From the NCBI RefSeq assembly GCF_900141855.1, contig NZ_FQYU01000005.1:131790-195789 (forward strand): 64,000 nt of DNA, given 5' to 3'. Made by a program: the position numbers and the translations under genes. The notes beneath the pieces were generated by a model. The model was given only the letters and a program-made list of their open reading frames with translations, was not told where the DNA came from and did not search any database. Position 1 is the first letter of the stretch; each line of letters begins with the position of its first letter. Positions 56,132 to 64,000 of the stretch are shown in pieces. This stretch comes from Pseudozobellia thermophila (lineage in GTDB: Bacteria > Bacteroidota > Bacteroidia > Flavobacteriales > Flavobacteriaceae).

Positions 56132-58367
56132 CCGAACTCTTCAAATTTTTGTTGTCGAAGATATTTTCGCCGATTTTTTTATAAAAGACTTCCGGCTTAA
56201 AGGGTTTGGTGATTACATCGTTGCAACCCGCCGCATAAAAACTTTCCAAACTGTCGTCCAATGAGATGGCGGTCAGGGCGACGATGGGGGTAACCTTGTC
56301 GAATTTGCGAATTTCGATGGTCGCTTCCTCGCCCCCGATCCCCGGCATATGGATATCCATTAATATGGCGTCGTATTTGTTTTCGCGGGCCTTGTCTATG
56401 GCTTCGCCACCGTTGTTGGCGATATCGCTGGTAATCTCCTTTTTGGTAAGCATTTTTTTGGTGATCACCTGATTGATCTTGTTGTCTTCGACAATCAGGA
56501 TATGAAGGCCTTTGAGGTCGAAGTCTTTTTCCGATATTTCGAAGGAAACATCGTCGACGAGGGCGTCTTTGGCTTTTACGTCCAATTCAAAAAAGAAGGA
56601 ACTGCCCTTGCCCAGCTCGCTCTCCAGTTGGATCTTGCTGTTGAAAAGGCCCAATAGGCTTTTGACGATGGTTAGGCCCAGACCCGTACCTCCGTATTCG
56701 CGATTAATTTGAATGGAGCCCTGTTCGAACCCTTCAAAAATATTTTCTTGCTGGTCTTTTGAAATGCCGATACCGTTGTCTTTGACCTCAAAGAAGAGCC
56801 TTAGGTTGTCTTCCTTTTGCTCCAAAAGTTTCGCGATTACGGTCACTGTCCCGTTTTTGGTAAACTTAAGGGCGTTGCCCACCAGGTTCATGAATATCTG
56901 CGATAATTTCATGGGGTCGCTCATCAGGTTGGCCGGAATATCCTCGTCGTAATCCAAGATGATCTCGGTGTTGTTGGCCTGGGCGCTTTGCTGGAGCGAG
57001 TCGATAACCTCCTGCAACACCTTTTTAAGGTTGAACTCAACGTTCATCGGTTCAAGCTTGTCGGCATCGATCTTGTTGATCTGGAGTATGTCGTTAATGA
57101 AGTTCAGTAGATAGTCGCCCGAGAACTTTAGGGCCTTTAGGTGTTCCTTCTGGTTCTCGCTCGGGTTTTCCTCGAGCAAGAGGTGGGTGAGTCCCGTCAC
57201 CGCGTACAAGGGGGTACGCAGTTCGTGGCTTACCGTCGACAAAAAGTTGGTCTTGGCCTCCATGGCGGTTACGGCAGCGTCCCTGGCCGCCTTGAGTTCG
57301 TTGTTCTTGGTCTGTAGAAGGTCGTTGGTCTTTAACTTGATCTGGTTGTTTCGGAACAGCGATACCGCCAATAAGGTAATTATGATCAATAGGGCCGAGG
57401 TGAGTATGGCCGCAATGTCGGATTGGTTCTTCGATTCGTTAAGTTCCTCGATTTTTTGTTCCTGCCTCCTGATTTCGTCGCTCATAAAGTCGAACTGGAT
57501 TTTTTCGGCGGTCTTGGTTTCCGTCTTCATTTTGGCTATGTTGAAGAGGGAGTCCCTGATATGGAGTAGGTTTTTGTTGTGTGCCAACGAATTGTCGTAT
57601 TGCCCCAATTCTTCATAGACCTTGGTAAGCATTTCATTGGCTTCCCAAATTTCCTTGGAGAAGGCATTTTTCTCGGCGAGTTTTAGGGCATTCTGGGCAT
57701 TGTTCGTACTTTCCTCCAATTTGCCGGTTTCCATATTCAGCCGGGCAAGGCCCAAATATGCCTTGGTCGCCAGGTAGTCGCTTTCGTAAACGTCGGTATT
57801 TACGATGAGCGAATTAAAGTTTTTGGCGGCACTTTCATATTTTTCGAGGTTCATATAAATATTCCCTTCCACCAAGAGGACATTATTGAAGAAGTTGCGG
57901 TCGTTGTTGAGTTGCTTGGCCTCGTTAAGGAGGAAAATGGCCTGAAAATTCTTTCCGTCCCTGAACAGCAGAATGGCCTCGATATATTTTTGCATGGCAT
58001 CGCCATAGGGGTATTCGATTTCCTTGAGCAGGGCCTTGGCCCTATCCCAGAAAAAATAGGTGGTCTCTTCCTTGTTGAGTTTCAGGTAGACCAAGGCGTG
58101 TTCCTGATAGCTGTCGATCAGGGCTTTGACGTCTTCGTTGGCCTCGGCAGCCTTGGAGGCCTTTTCAAGCTCTTCCAAGGCCAGGTCGGTATGGTTTTGG
58201 TTGCTCAGGAGCCTGGCCCTTTCGAAATGGGTCTTCGGATCCAAAAGCTCGACCGTATCCTGGACCTGGAACGCAGCATCCTGGGCGGTATTCCTCTGCA
58301 AGGTGAGGAAAACCACAACTACCAGTAATAATCGATATGCCGCTATATGTCTAAAATCGAATTTCAA
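56124..58367 (-). CDS. Hybrid sensor histidine kinase with TPR sensor and receiver
   Basis: 747 residues. A signal or membrane anchor (YRLLLVVVVFLTLQRNT), then an N-terminal TPR-like helical region of about 260 residues (KTHFERARLLSNQNHTDLAL, KYESAAKNFNSLIVNTDVYE), a membrane helix near 320 (IAAILTSALLIIITLLAVSL), HisKA with H381 in STVSHELRTPLYAV, an ATPase domain (LVGNALKFTKNG, DNGIGIS, GGTGLGLTIVKSLL), and a receiver with D671 in AILMDIHMPG. The start is TTG at 58367, overlapping the gap stop (TTGA); no ATG exists in the right place. The sensor's periplasmic TPRs suggest it detects a partner protein rather than a free ligand. Confidence 0.93.
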   Translation of the reverse strand: MKFDFRHIAAYRLLLVVVVFLTLQRNTAQDAAFQVQDTVELLDPKTHFERARLLSNQNHTDLALEELEKASKAAEANEDVKALIDSYQEHALVYLKLNKEETTYFFWDRAKALLKEIEYPYGDAMQKYIEAILLFRDGKNFQAIFLLNEAKQLNNDRNFFNNVLLVEGNIYMNLEKYESAAKNFNSLIVNTDVYESDYLATKAYLGLARLNMETGKLEESTNNAQNALKLAEKNAFSKEIWEANEMLTKVYEELGQYDNSLAHNKNLLHIRDSLFNIAKMKTETKTAEKIQFDFMSDEIRRQEQKIEELNESKNQSDIAAILTSALLIIITLLAVSLFRNNQIKLKTNDLLQTKNNELKAARDAAVTAMEAKTNFLSTVSHELRTPLYAVTGLTHLLLEENPSENQKEHLKALKFSGDYLLNFINDILQINKIDADKLEPMNVEFNLKKVLQEVIDSLQQSAQANNTEIILDYDEDIPANLMSDPMKLSQIFMNLVGNALKFTKNGTVTVIAKLLEQKEDNLRLFFEVKDNGIGISKDQQENIFEGFEQGSIQINREYGGTGLGLTIVKSLLGLFNSKIQLESELGKGSSFFFELDVKAKDALVDDVSFEISEKDFDLKGLHILIVEDNKINQVITKKMLTKKEITSDIANNGGEAIDKARENKYDAILMDIHMPGIGGEEATIEIRKFDKVTPIVALTAISLDDSLESFYAAGCNDVITKPFKPEVFYKKIGENIFDNKNLKSSVT

Positions 58368-59374
58368 ATGTGTTTTTTATGTCTCAATAATTTGATCAAA
58401 TCCACAATTCTACTACTATAGCCGGTTTCGTTATCGTACCAACCGATTATTTTTACCATTTTGCCTATTACGGACGTCATCCCTGAATCAAACGTACAAG
58501 AGTAATAACTATTGCTTATATCGATCGATACTATGGGATATTCGGTGTATAAAATTATGTTTTTCAATTGATTGAGCGAATATTTTCTAAAAGTAGTGTT
58601 AACTTCATCGATCGTGGTCTCTTTCCTAACATTGAAAGTGATGTCGGTCAATGACCCGTTCGGGACGGGTACGCGAATACCGCAACCGCCTATTACATGG
58701 GCCAAGTGGGGGAAGATTTTTGTGAGGGCCTTTGCCGCTCCCGTAGTGGTGGGTATGATCGATTGTGCCGCCGCACGGGCCCTTCTAAGGTCGTGGTGCG
58801 GTTGATCGTGCAGGCTTTGGTCGCTGGTGTACGAATGTACGGTCGTGATATAGGCCTGTTCGATACCACAGAGTTCGTCGATTACCTTGATCATGGGCGC
58901 CGCGTTGTTGGTGGTGCACGACGCATTTGAGATAATATCGTCGGATGCCTTAAGGGTATGGTCGTTGACCCCCAAGACCACCATGGGAAGGCTGTCGTCT
59001 GCGGGAGGTGCGGAAAGTATCACTTTTTTAGCCCCGTTTTTGAGGTGATGTTCCAAAATGTCGCGGGTCTTGAACTTGCCCGAACATTCGACCACGATGT
59101 CAACTTCGTCGGCCGACCAATCGATGCTTTCCGGGGAATGGTGGTTGGTCAGCCGTATTTTTTGCCCATCGACGATAATTTCGGCGGGACCGTGGTCTAT
59201 GCCGGCGTCAAAAATCCCGTGGATGCTATCGAATTTCAGCAGGTGCGACAGGGTTCTGGCATCGGCCAAGTCGTTTATGGCCACGACCTGCAATTCGGGC
59301 TGATCGTGGAGTAATCGGAACAGGGTGCGACCTATTCGACCGAATCCGTTGATTCCTATTTTTGTCGTTTTCAT
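58364..59374 (-). CDS. gap: Glyceraldehyde-3-phosphate dehydrogenase
   Basis: 336-residue NAD-linked GAPDH. IGINGFGRIGRTLFRLL and INDLAD (Asp favouring NAD) form the cofactor site. The active-site Cys is in SNASCTTNNAAPMIKVIDE, its His in YITTVHSYTSDQ, and the phosphate sites are in DLRRARAAAQSIIPTTTGAA. The sequence after the catalytic Cys (TTNNAAP) differs from the common TTNCLAP, so it may be the second GAPDH type in this genome. The TGA overlaps the start of the hybrid kinase, giving a strict four-base coupling. lipA ends 45 bases upstream. Confidence 0.95.
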   Translation of the reverse strand: MKTTKIGINGFGRIGRTLFRLLHDQPELQVVAINDLADARTLSHLLKFDSIHGIFDAGIDHGPAEIIVDGQKIRLTNHHSPESIDWSADEVDIVVECSGKFKTRDILEHHLKNGAKKVILSAPPADDSLPMVVLGVNDHTLKASDDIISNASCTTNNAAPMIKVIDELCGIEQAYITTVHSYTSDQSLHDQPHHDLRRARAAAQSIIPTTTGAAKALTKIFPHLAHVIGGCGIRVPVPNGSLTDITFNVRKETTIDEVNTTFRKYSLNQLKNIILYTEYPIVSIDISNSYYSCTFDSGMTSVIGKMVKIIGWYDNETGYSSRIVDLIKLLRHKKHI

Positions 59375-59419
59375 TGGATTTTCGGGAGGAAGGTTTCTCC
59401 TATTCGGGTTGAAATTTTT

Positions 59420-60295
59420 TTAGTCAATGTGCTTATGGGCTTTATACGACGATCGTACCAATGCCCCGCTCTCAACATGCCTAAAACCCAGTTTAAGGCC
59501 GATTTCCTCGTATTTTTTAAATTGTTCGGGACGGATGAACTCCTTGACCGGCAAGTGTTTCTTCGATGGCTGTAGGTATTGGCCTATGGTAACCACATCG
59601 ACCTTGGCCCTTCTCAGGTCCTCCATCGTTTCGATAACTTCTTCCTCAAGCTCGCCAAGGCCCAGCATGATACCTGATTTGGTACGATTGGCGCCACTTC
59701 GTTTGAGGTAGTCAAGTACTTCAAGACTTCGGTCGTATTTGGCCTGAATGCGCACCTCTCGGGTGAGCCTCTTTACGGTTTCCATATTGTGGCTAATTAC
59801 TTCCGGGGCGACTGCAACGATACGGTCCAAGTGCCTTTCTATCCCCTGGAAGTCGGGAATCAAGGTCTCCAAGGTCGTGTTCGGGTTCATACGGCGGATG
59901 GCCTTTACCGTTTCCGCCCAGATGATCGATCCCATATCCTTTAGATCATCGCGGTCTACGGAGGTGATCACCGCATGTTTTATGCCCATGATCTTGATCG
60001 ACCGGGCCACTTTTTCGGGTTCGGCCCAATCAACCGTAGAGGGGCGCCCGGTCTTTACACCGCAGAAACCACAGGAACGGGTGCATACGTTGCCCAATAT
60101 CATAAAGGTGGCGGTACCTTCGCCCCAGCATTCGCCCATGTTCGGGCAACTGCCTGAGGTACAGATGGTATGTAGGTCGTATTTGTCTACCAATCCCCTT
60201 AACTGGGTATATTTTTTACCTGTAGGCAGCTTGACCCTAAGCCATTTGGGTTTGCCTTTTGGGGGTGCTACACTAGCTACGGTGTCTGTGCTCAT
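59420..60295 (-). CDS. lipA: Lipoyl synthase
   Basis: 291-residue radical-SAM enzyme inserting two sulfurs into octanoyl groups. The auxiliary [4Fe-4S] Cys set is in [20 protein letters not shown], and the radical-SAM triad in [10 protein letters not shown]. Further marks are [13 protein letters not shown] and [20 protein letters not shown]. Start at 60295. It lies upstream of gap and the hybrid kinase on the same strand, in an apparent lipA-gap-kinase unit. Confidence 0.97.
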   Translation of the reverse strand: MSTDTVASVAPPKGKPKWLRVKLPTGKKYTQLRGLVDKYDLHTICTSGSCPNMGECWGEGTATFMILGNVCTRSCGFCGVKTGRPSTVDWAEPEKVARSIKIMGIKHAVITSVDRDDLKDMGSIIWAETVKAIRRMNPNTTLETLIPDFQGIERHLDRIVAVAPEVISHNMETVKRLTREVRIQAKYDRSLEVLDYLKRSGANRTKSGIMLGLGELEEEVIETMEDLRRAKVDVVTIGQYLQPSKKHLPVKEFIRPEQFKKYEEIGLKLGFRHVESGALVRSSYKAHKHID

Positions 60296-60311
60296 ACGAT
60301 ATAATTTGATA

Positions 60312-60319
60312 CAAATATA
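60312..60319 (-). promoter_or_regulatory. -7 box of lipA
   Basis: TATATTTG on the minus strand, exact TAnnTTTG, 16 bases before the ATG. It makes the lipA-gap-kinase group separate from the sigma gene upstream. Confidence 0.6.
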
Positions 60320-60396
60320 CGAAACTAATAAGGGTTTTGGCCTAATCTGACAGTGGGGCGCATTTGTTTTGGCCTGGTTGCGGACCGGGAGCTTTG

Positions 60397-60954
60397 CTAC
60401 CTTTTTTTGCCCCTGATGTCTTGGGCCAGCAGTTTTTTTGCCCGGAGAAGTTTTACCTTGACGTTGTTGATCGGCTCGTTGAGCTCTTCGGCGATATCGG
60501 CATAACTCAATTCCTTGAAGTACCTCAGGTTGATCACTTCTTGGTAGTGCGGCTTTAATTTTTTGATGTGCATAAGCAAATTGGCCAAATTTTGCTCTGT
60601 GATCAAGACGTCTTCCGCAGAAGGGGCGTTGTCGAGAACCTTCTTTACCGACTCTTGGTTTTCGCCGGTTTCAAGGCTTTTTTTTCTTTTTCTGATAAGG
60701 TCTACGTGTATGTTCTTCGAAATGGCGATAAGCCAGGTCTTGAACTCGTATTTGGGGTCGTAGGTGTCGAGTTTGTCGAAGGCCTTCGAAAAGGTCTGTA
60801 TGGTAATGTCTTCGGCATCGTTCTCGTTTTCGGTGCGTTTGAGCTGAAACCCGTAGACCCCGTTCCAGAATTTGTCCAACAAATTACTATAGGCGATCTG
60901 GCTACCCGCGAGAGCTTTTTTTATTGTGGCTTGGGTATCGTCGGCTGATGCCAA
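60397..60954 (-). CDS. ECF sigma factor (sigma-70 regions 2 and 4)
   Basis: 185 residues. Region 2 spans [20 protein letters not shown] and [20 protein letters not shown], and [20 protein letters not shown] is the region 2.3-2.4 helix for the -10 element. Region 4 spans [20 protein letters not shown] with [20 protein letters not shown]. The start is TTG at 60954; no ATG precedes region 2 in this frame. It follows a 71-residue membrane protein by 20 bases. No classical anti-sigma gene is next to it. Confidence 0.9.
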   Translation of the reverse strand: MASADDTQATIKKALAGSQIAYSNLLDKFWNGVYGFQLKRTENENDAEDITIQTFSKAFDKLDTYDPKYEFKTWLIAISKNIHVDLIRKRKKSLETGENQESVKKVLDNAPSAEDVLITEQNLANLLMHIKKLKPHYQEVINLRYFKELSYADIAEELNEPINNVKVKLLRAKKLLAQDIRGKKR

Positions 60955-60974
60955 GGCAGGGGGAGGTTTAGGGG

Positions 60975-61190
60975 TTAAGGGGTCTGCAGTTCCGACCTTG
61001 ATTCGTTTCTACAATCTTGTTCGTCCGGCAATTTCCCGCACATGCTACAGGCTTGCCCGTCTTTGTTGAGAAAGGGGCTCTGGCTCGCACAGGTACCGGC
61101 AAACTTGCCATCTTTTTTCGACCATATCTTAATGGCTATCCCGGCGAAAGCCAAGGCCAACAGGCCTACGGTCAGTAAAACCAATTTCAT
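60975..61190 (-). CDS. Small membrane protein with Cys motif, 71 residues
   Basis: One N-terminal membrane helix (MKLVLLTVGLLALAFAGIAI) then a short tail with four cysteines: FAGTCASQSPF, then QACSMCGKLPDEQDC. The CxxC plus two outer cysteines could bind an iron-sulfur or zinc site, or form disulfides. The start at 61190 is supported by a full promoter; codons upstream are not used. It precedes the ECF sigma by 20 bases. I do not know the family. A redox or metal sensor for the adjacent sigma factor is conceivable but unproven. Confidence 0.8.
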   Translation of the reverse strand: MKLVLLTVGLLALAFAGIAIKIWSKKDGKFAGTCASQSPFLNKDGQACSMCGKLPDEQDCRNESRSELQTP

Positions 61191-61207
61191 AATTCGAATA
61201 TTTGGTA

Positions 61208-61235
61208 CAAAGATACAAAATAAGCCCCGAAACAA
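61208..61235 (-). promoter_or_regulatory. Promoter of the small Cys protein and ECF sigma
   Basis: Minus strand: TTG at 61235-61233, a 17-base spacer, then TATCTTTG at 61215-61208. Both elements fit the consensus. The TTG lies in the top of the terminator hairpin of the gene set upstream. Confidence 0.7.
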
Positions 61236-61247
61236 AAGTTACGGGGC
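61216..61247 (-). terminator. Terminator of the sigma/anti-sigma pair, overlapping the next promoter
   Basis: Hairpin 61224-61233 with 61238-61247 (six-base GC arm, an A/A mismatch, three more pairs, four-base loop) followed on the minus strand by TTATTTTG. It serves the anti-sigma gene ending at 61277. Confidence 0.7.
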
Positions 61248-61276
61248 CTGGATATAAATGCTGTTTTAAGAGAACT

Positions 61277-62035
61277 TTAGTATGCGATATTCGCTACGAT
61301 GTTTTCGACCGTTGGCGTCTTGTTGCCTCCTTTGGGCTCAATGGTTATATAGCTTACCGCCTTGTCGGCATAAGGCAGGGCCAAGAGCTTCTCTTGGCTG
61401 TCGGCCTCGTGGATGATCCCTAAATTGACCATCTTTCCGTTTACTTCGGCCCACATTTGATAACATTGGTCTTCAGGAAGGTTGGGCAGTTTGCTCACGT
61501 TGATGTACGACAGCTTTTTTACCGGGTTGATATAGGCAACGGCCTTTAGTTCCTTGGCTTTCTTGTTCCCCTTTACGGTGACCTTTTTCGTCTGGGGACT
61601 TTGAAGGACGATGAATTGGTTGCGCACATCCTCCAGTTGTTCGCGCATGGTCTCCTCCAAATTGTCGATTTTACTGTTGACCATGGCGTTTTCTTCCTGT
61701 AGGTTTTGGTTCTGGTCCCAATAAAAGAAATTGGCGCCCCAGGAAACCAGGACGGCGATACTGGCGGCGATCGCCAACCTGTAATACTTTTTGCGGCCTA
61801 CGTGTTCCTTGCCGATACGGGTGATGATTTTTTCCTTTAGCTCATCGGGGGCCTTTATCGCGTACATTTTGGCGTAGGCCTCAAGGTTTTCCTGCAACTC
61901 GTTATAGGTATCGCGAACTTCGGGATACATCGCTATGTAGCGCTCGGCCTGTAGGGCCTCTTCTTCGGTACAGGTGCCGATCAGGTACTTTTCCAGTACG
62001 TCTGAATCTAAAAAGTCTTTTATTTTTTCTTTCAT
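61277..62035 (-). CDS. Anti-sigma factor, RskA-like
   Basis: 252 residues. The N-terminal cytoplasmic part (SDVLEKYLIGTCTEEEALQA; a helical bundle that holds the sigma factor) leads to a membrane helix (LAIAASIAVLVSWGANFFYW), a short coiled coil (NLQEENAMVNSKIDNLEETM) and an RskA-type periplasmic sandwich: KKLSYINVSKLPNLPEDQCY and YQMWAEVNGKMVNLGI. It pairs with the ECF sigma five bases upstream on the same strand. Release is expected through membrane proteolysis of the periplasmic part. Confidence 0.93.
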   Translation of the reverse strand: MKEKIKDFLDSDVLEKYLIGTCTEEEALQAERYIAMYPEVRDTYNELQENLEAYAKMYAIKAPDELKEKIITRIGKEHVGRKKYYRLAIAASIAVLVSWGANFFYWDQNQNLQEENAMVNSKIDNLEETMREQLEDVRNQFIVLQSPQTKKVTVKGNKKAKELKAVAYINPVKKLSYINVSKLPNLPEDQCYQMWAEVNGKMVNLGIIHEADSQEKLLALPYADKAVSYITIEPKGGNKTPTVENIVANIAY

Positions 62036-62040
62036 GATGT

Positions 62041-62607
62041 TTAAGGTATCAAGTTGATCGATAAAACCATAAGTAGGGCTGGGCCATATATCTTTCTGAG
62101 TTCCCTAAGTCCGATTTTTAATCGCGACTTTATCGTACCCAAGGGAATATCCAGTTCATCGCTTGCCTCCTGTTGGGTCATCCCCTGAAAAAAGAGGGCA
62201 TCCAATACAATCTGGTACTTCGGTTCTATCTTGTCTAGATTTTCACGGACGTCCATAAACTCTGGTCTGGTGGTATCGACGCCTAAATTATATACGTCTG
62301 AAACATCTATTTGGATTTCTTTGTCGGTTTTCGTACTTACGCTTCTAAGTTTATCGATCGCGGTGTTTCTGGTTATACGAAACAACCAAGTGAAAAGTTT
62401 GGCCTTCGAGGCATCGTATGAGTCCGATTTTTTCCAGATCTTGACAAAGCTTTCCTGTAGAACGTCTTGGGCAAGCTCTTCGTCACGCACCACTTTGTTG
62501 GCCACTCCTAAGAGGGTATCTGCATAGTGTTCGTACAAGAGGGAAATGGCTTTTTCATTACGCTCTTGTAGCAGTTCAACAATGTGTTTCTCTAATAAGG
62601 TGCTCAT
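62041..62607 (-). CDS. ECF sigma factor, SigK-like
   Basis: 188 residues. Region 2: ISLLYEHYADTLLGVANKVV and LAQDVLQESFVKIWKKSDSY, with LFTWLFRITRNTAIDKLRSV. Region 4: YQIVLDALFFQGMTQQEASD, then DIPLGTIKSRLKIGLRELRK. The gap to the anti-sigma gene is five bases. No exact -7 box found upstream, which suits an autoregulated ECF gene with its own consensus. Confidence 0.94.
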   Translation of the reverse strand: MSTLLEKHIVELLQERNEKAISLLYEHYADTLLGVANKVVRDEELAQDVLQESFVKIWKKSDSYDASKAKLFTWLFRITRNTAIDKLRSVSTKTDKEIQIDVSDVYNLGVDTTRPEFMDVRENLDKIEPKYQIVLDALFFQGMTQQEASDELDIPLGTIKSRLKIGLRELRKIYGPALLMVLSINLIP

Positions 62608-62788
62608 ATATTTTAGCAGGTCTCAAAAAAAAATTGATATAGGGGCATCCATTTGGGTAATTTAGACCGTATATGTAAAAACGCTAATTTATAAAATTGA
62701 TTGTTATATAGGCGTTTTGTAAAAATTTTAATGTAAAAATGTGCACTTGGTAACTGCGCATTTTATTTTTGGTTAGTTTGGTTTGGTA

Positions 62789-62817
62789 TAACCCCTGGTG
62801 ATTTTCACTGGGGGTTA
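62789..62817 (+). other. Inverted repeat at the 3' end of murB
   Basis: Twelve-base arms (62789-62800 with 62806-62817) with two G/T wobble pairs, so the plus-strand RNA folds fully but the minus-strand RNA has two mismatches. T-rich DNA follows on the plus strand. It overlaps the murB stop. Confidence 0.6.
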
Positions 62818-63831
62818 TTTTATTATGTTTACCTCCGGTACGATCTGAATATCAAAGGATTGTCTTACTTTTTCCATGATCGTTTTGGCCAGTTCGAGAA
62901 TTTCGTTTCCGCTCGCTTTGCCGTAATTGACAAGTACCAGGGCCTGGTTTTTATGGATTCCGGCATCCCCGTAGCGTTTGCCCTTGAATCCGCATTGTTC
63001 GATCAGCCAACCTGCCGGAATTTTGTAGGCATCGTCCGAAATTTTGTAAAAAGGGGCCTTGGGATGGTCTTTGGCGAATTGTTTGAACTTCCCGGCATCG
63101 ATGATCGGGTTTTTGAAAAAACTGCCGCTATTTCCCAATTCGGACGGATCGGGTAGTTTTTCGCGGCGAATGGCTATAACTGCCCTTGAAATATCCTTTA
63201 TCGTGGGATCGCTTACCCCCAGTTCCCTGAGTTTGGCCTCGATGGCGCCATAAGAGGTGTTCTTTTTGTGGTCTTTCTTTGTAAGTTGCAAGGTAACCGA
63301 GGTAATGATGTACTTTCCCTTTCCTTGGTTCTTGAAATAGGAATCGCGGTAACCGAAGCGACAGGCTTCCTTTGAAAAGGTCTTTAGCTCTTGGTTGCCG
63401 ACATCCATGGCTTCGCAACTTACGAAGCTGTCCTTTAGCTCGACCCCGTAGGCCCCGATATTTTGAATGGGGGCCGTGCCCGTATTGCCCGGAATCAGCG
63501 ACATGTTCTCCAGGCCGCCGTATCCCTGGTCCAGGGTCCAAAGTACCATTTGGTGCCAATTTTCACCGGCCATTATTTTTAGGGTCACCTGGGCCTCGTC
63601 TTCCGCCATCACTTCGATACCCTTTATGTTCATGTACAGCACCAGGGCGTCGATGTCTTGGGTGATAAGCATGTTGCTGCCCCCACTGATCACAAATTTT
63701 CTGGGGTGTAGGTCGAGTCGCAAGGCGGTCCGGAGGTCGTCTATACTTTTGATTTCACAGAAATACCGGGCCTTGGCCTCAATGCCGAAGGTATTATAAG
63801 GTTGTAGGGATATGTCTTCTTGTACTTCCAT
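62815..63831 (-). CDS. murB: UDP-N-acetylenolpyruvoylglucosamine reductase
   Basis: 338-residue FAD-linked reductase that makes UDP-N-acetylmuramic acid, the second step of peptidoglycan synthesis. FAD contacts are RKFVISGGSNMLIT and GTAPIQNIGAYGVELKDS. The catalytic Ser is in LGNSGSFFKNPI and the Tyr in FGYRDSYFKNQGKG. The end GNEILELAKTIMEKVRQSF with QIVPEVNII fits the E. coli-type MurB. Start at 63831 shares its A with the stop of the aminotransferase upstream (TGATG). A TTG just before is not used. Confidence 0.97.
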   Translation of the reverse strand: MEVQEDISLQPYNTFGIEAKARYFCEIKSIDDLRTALRLDLHPRKFVISGGSNMLITQDIDALVLYMNIKGIEVMAEDEAQVTLKIMAGENWHQMVLWTLDQGYGGLENMSLIPGNTGTAPIQNIGAYGVELKDSFVSCEAMDVGNQELKTFSKEACRFGYRDSYFKNQGKGKYIITSVTLQLTKKDHKKNTSYGAIEAKLRELGVSDPTIKDISRAVIAIRREKLPDPSELGNSGSFFKNPIIDAGKFKQFAKDHPKAPFYKISDDAYKIPAGWLIEQCGFKGKRYGDAGIHKNQALVLVNYGKASGNEILELAKTIMEKVRQSFDIQIVPEVNIIK

Positions 63832-64000
63832 CAACCTTTATAACTCTTTAAGGCCTCCTTTAGTATTTTTACCGCTCTTTTAAGGCTTTCTTTTTCGAGT
63901 ACATATGCGATCCGTATCTGGTTTTTGCCCAGGCCGGGGCTGGCATAAAAGCCTCCTGCAGGGGCGACCATTACGGTCTCGCCGTCAAGGCTGTATTCTT
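63831..64000 (-). CDS. PLP-dependent aminotransferase, 3' end only (runs off the right edge)
   Basis: The last 55 or so codons are present: [20 protein letters not shown], then [20 protein letters not shown] and a lysine-rich end (EALKSYKG). The [17 protein letters not shown] pattern is the C-terminal domain of a class I aminotransferase, with the substrate-carboxylate Arg in QIRIAY. TGA overlaps the murB ATG by one base. The rest and the cofactor Lys lie outside the window. Confidence 0.85.
   Translation of the reverse strand, partial: EYSLDGETVMVAPAGGFYASPGLGKNQIRIAYVLEKESLKRAVKILKEALKSYKG

Noticed and set aside
1-64000. tRNA or rRNA genes
   Set aside because: I found no cloverleaf with a GTTCRANYC arm and CCA-end context, and no rRNA-like stretch.

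Overview
The window is a stretch of ordinary chromosome from a member of the Bacteroidota, almost certainly a marine-type Flavobacteriaceae. The evidence is type IX secretion parts (a PorT/SprT-like barrel, a Plug-like protein and a substrate with a type-B sorting domain), a TamL-type lipoprotein barrel, a Na+-translocating NQR with its ApbE flavin transferase, flavobacterial DUF families (DUF3667, DUF6702 and DUF6503, named from memory), and Bacteroidota -7 boxes (TAnnTTTG) in front of many genes in place of E. coli-type promoters. G+C is near half by eye, high for the family. I see no rRNA, tRNA, CRISPR, insertion sequence or prophage. About 65 protein genes are listed, two of them cut by the window edges (accD at the left, a PLP aminotransferase at the right), along with two small ORFs read by hand.

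Layout. 1-13 kb: accD-fba, tamL divergent from a SpoU methyltransferase, porT-ubiE, the K+ uptake pair trkA-trkH, an aminotransferase, a desaturase and rsmG. 13-19 kb: an exported DinB-fold protein, proline degradation (pruA), apaG, DUF3667 and the T9SS plug. 18.7-26.3 kb: nqrABCDEF, a conserved 122-residue gene and apbE, which together build and flavinylate the sodium pump. 26-32 kb: a methyltransferase, map, gpmI, an ankyrin protein, a small membrane protein and two peptidases (M48, M15). 32-43 kb is the surface region: a T9SS type-B protein, a 1137-residue fibre-like protein of mosaic base composition, three tandem paralogues with an N-terminal CarboxypepD_reg-like domain, DUF6702 and an M1 peptidase. 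43-53 kb: tatA, PAP2, an O-methyltransferase, GNAT, kynU, a two-component-type pair, an MFS transporter, a DUF6503 lipoprotein, a ClpP paralogue and kmo. 53-64 kb: a cysteine-free DUF164 protein, Nif3, lpxK, a hybrid histidine kinase coupled to gap, lipA, two ECF sigma loci and murB.

Several genes work together: NQR with ApbE; KynU with Kmo in tryptophan/kynurenine breakdown; Gap, GpmI and Fba in glycolysis; PorT, Plug and the CTD protein in type IX secretion; TatA with an M15 peptidase carrying a twin-arginine-like leader.

No clearly new multi-gene system is proven. The best leads are the fibre plus CTD-protein pair next to the three tandem paralogues, the conserved gene between nqrF and apbE, the gap-histidine kinase coupling, the orphan ECF sigma with its small cysteine-rich membrane partner, and the 42-residue basic small ORF with its own promoter.
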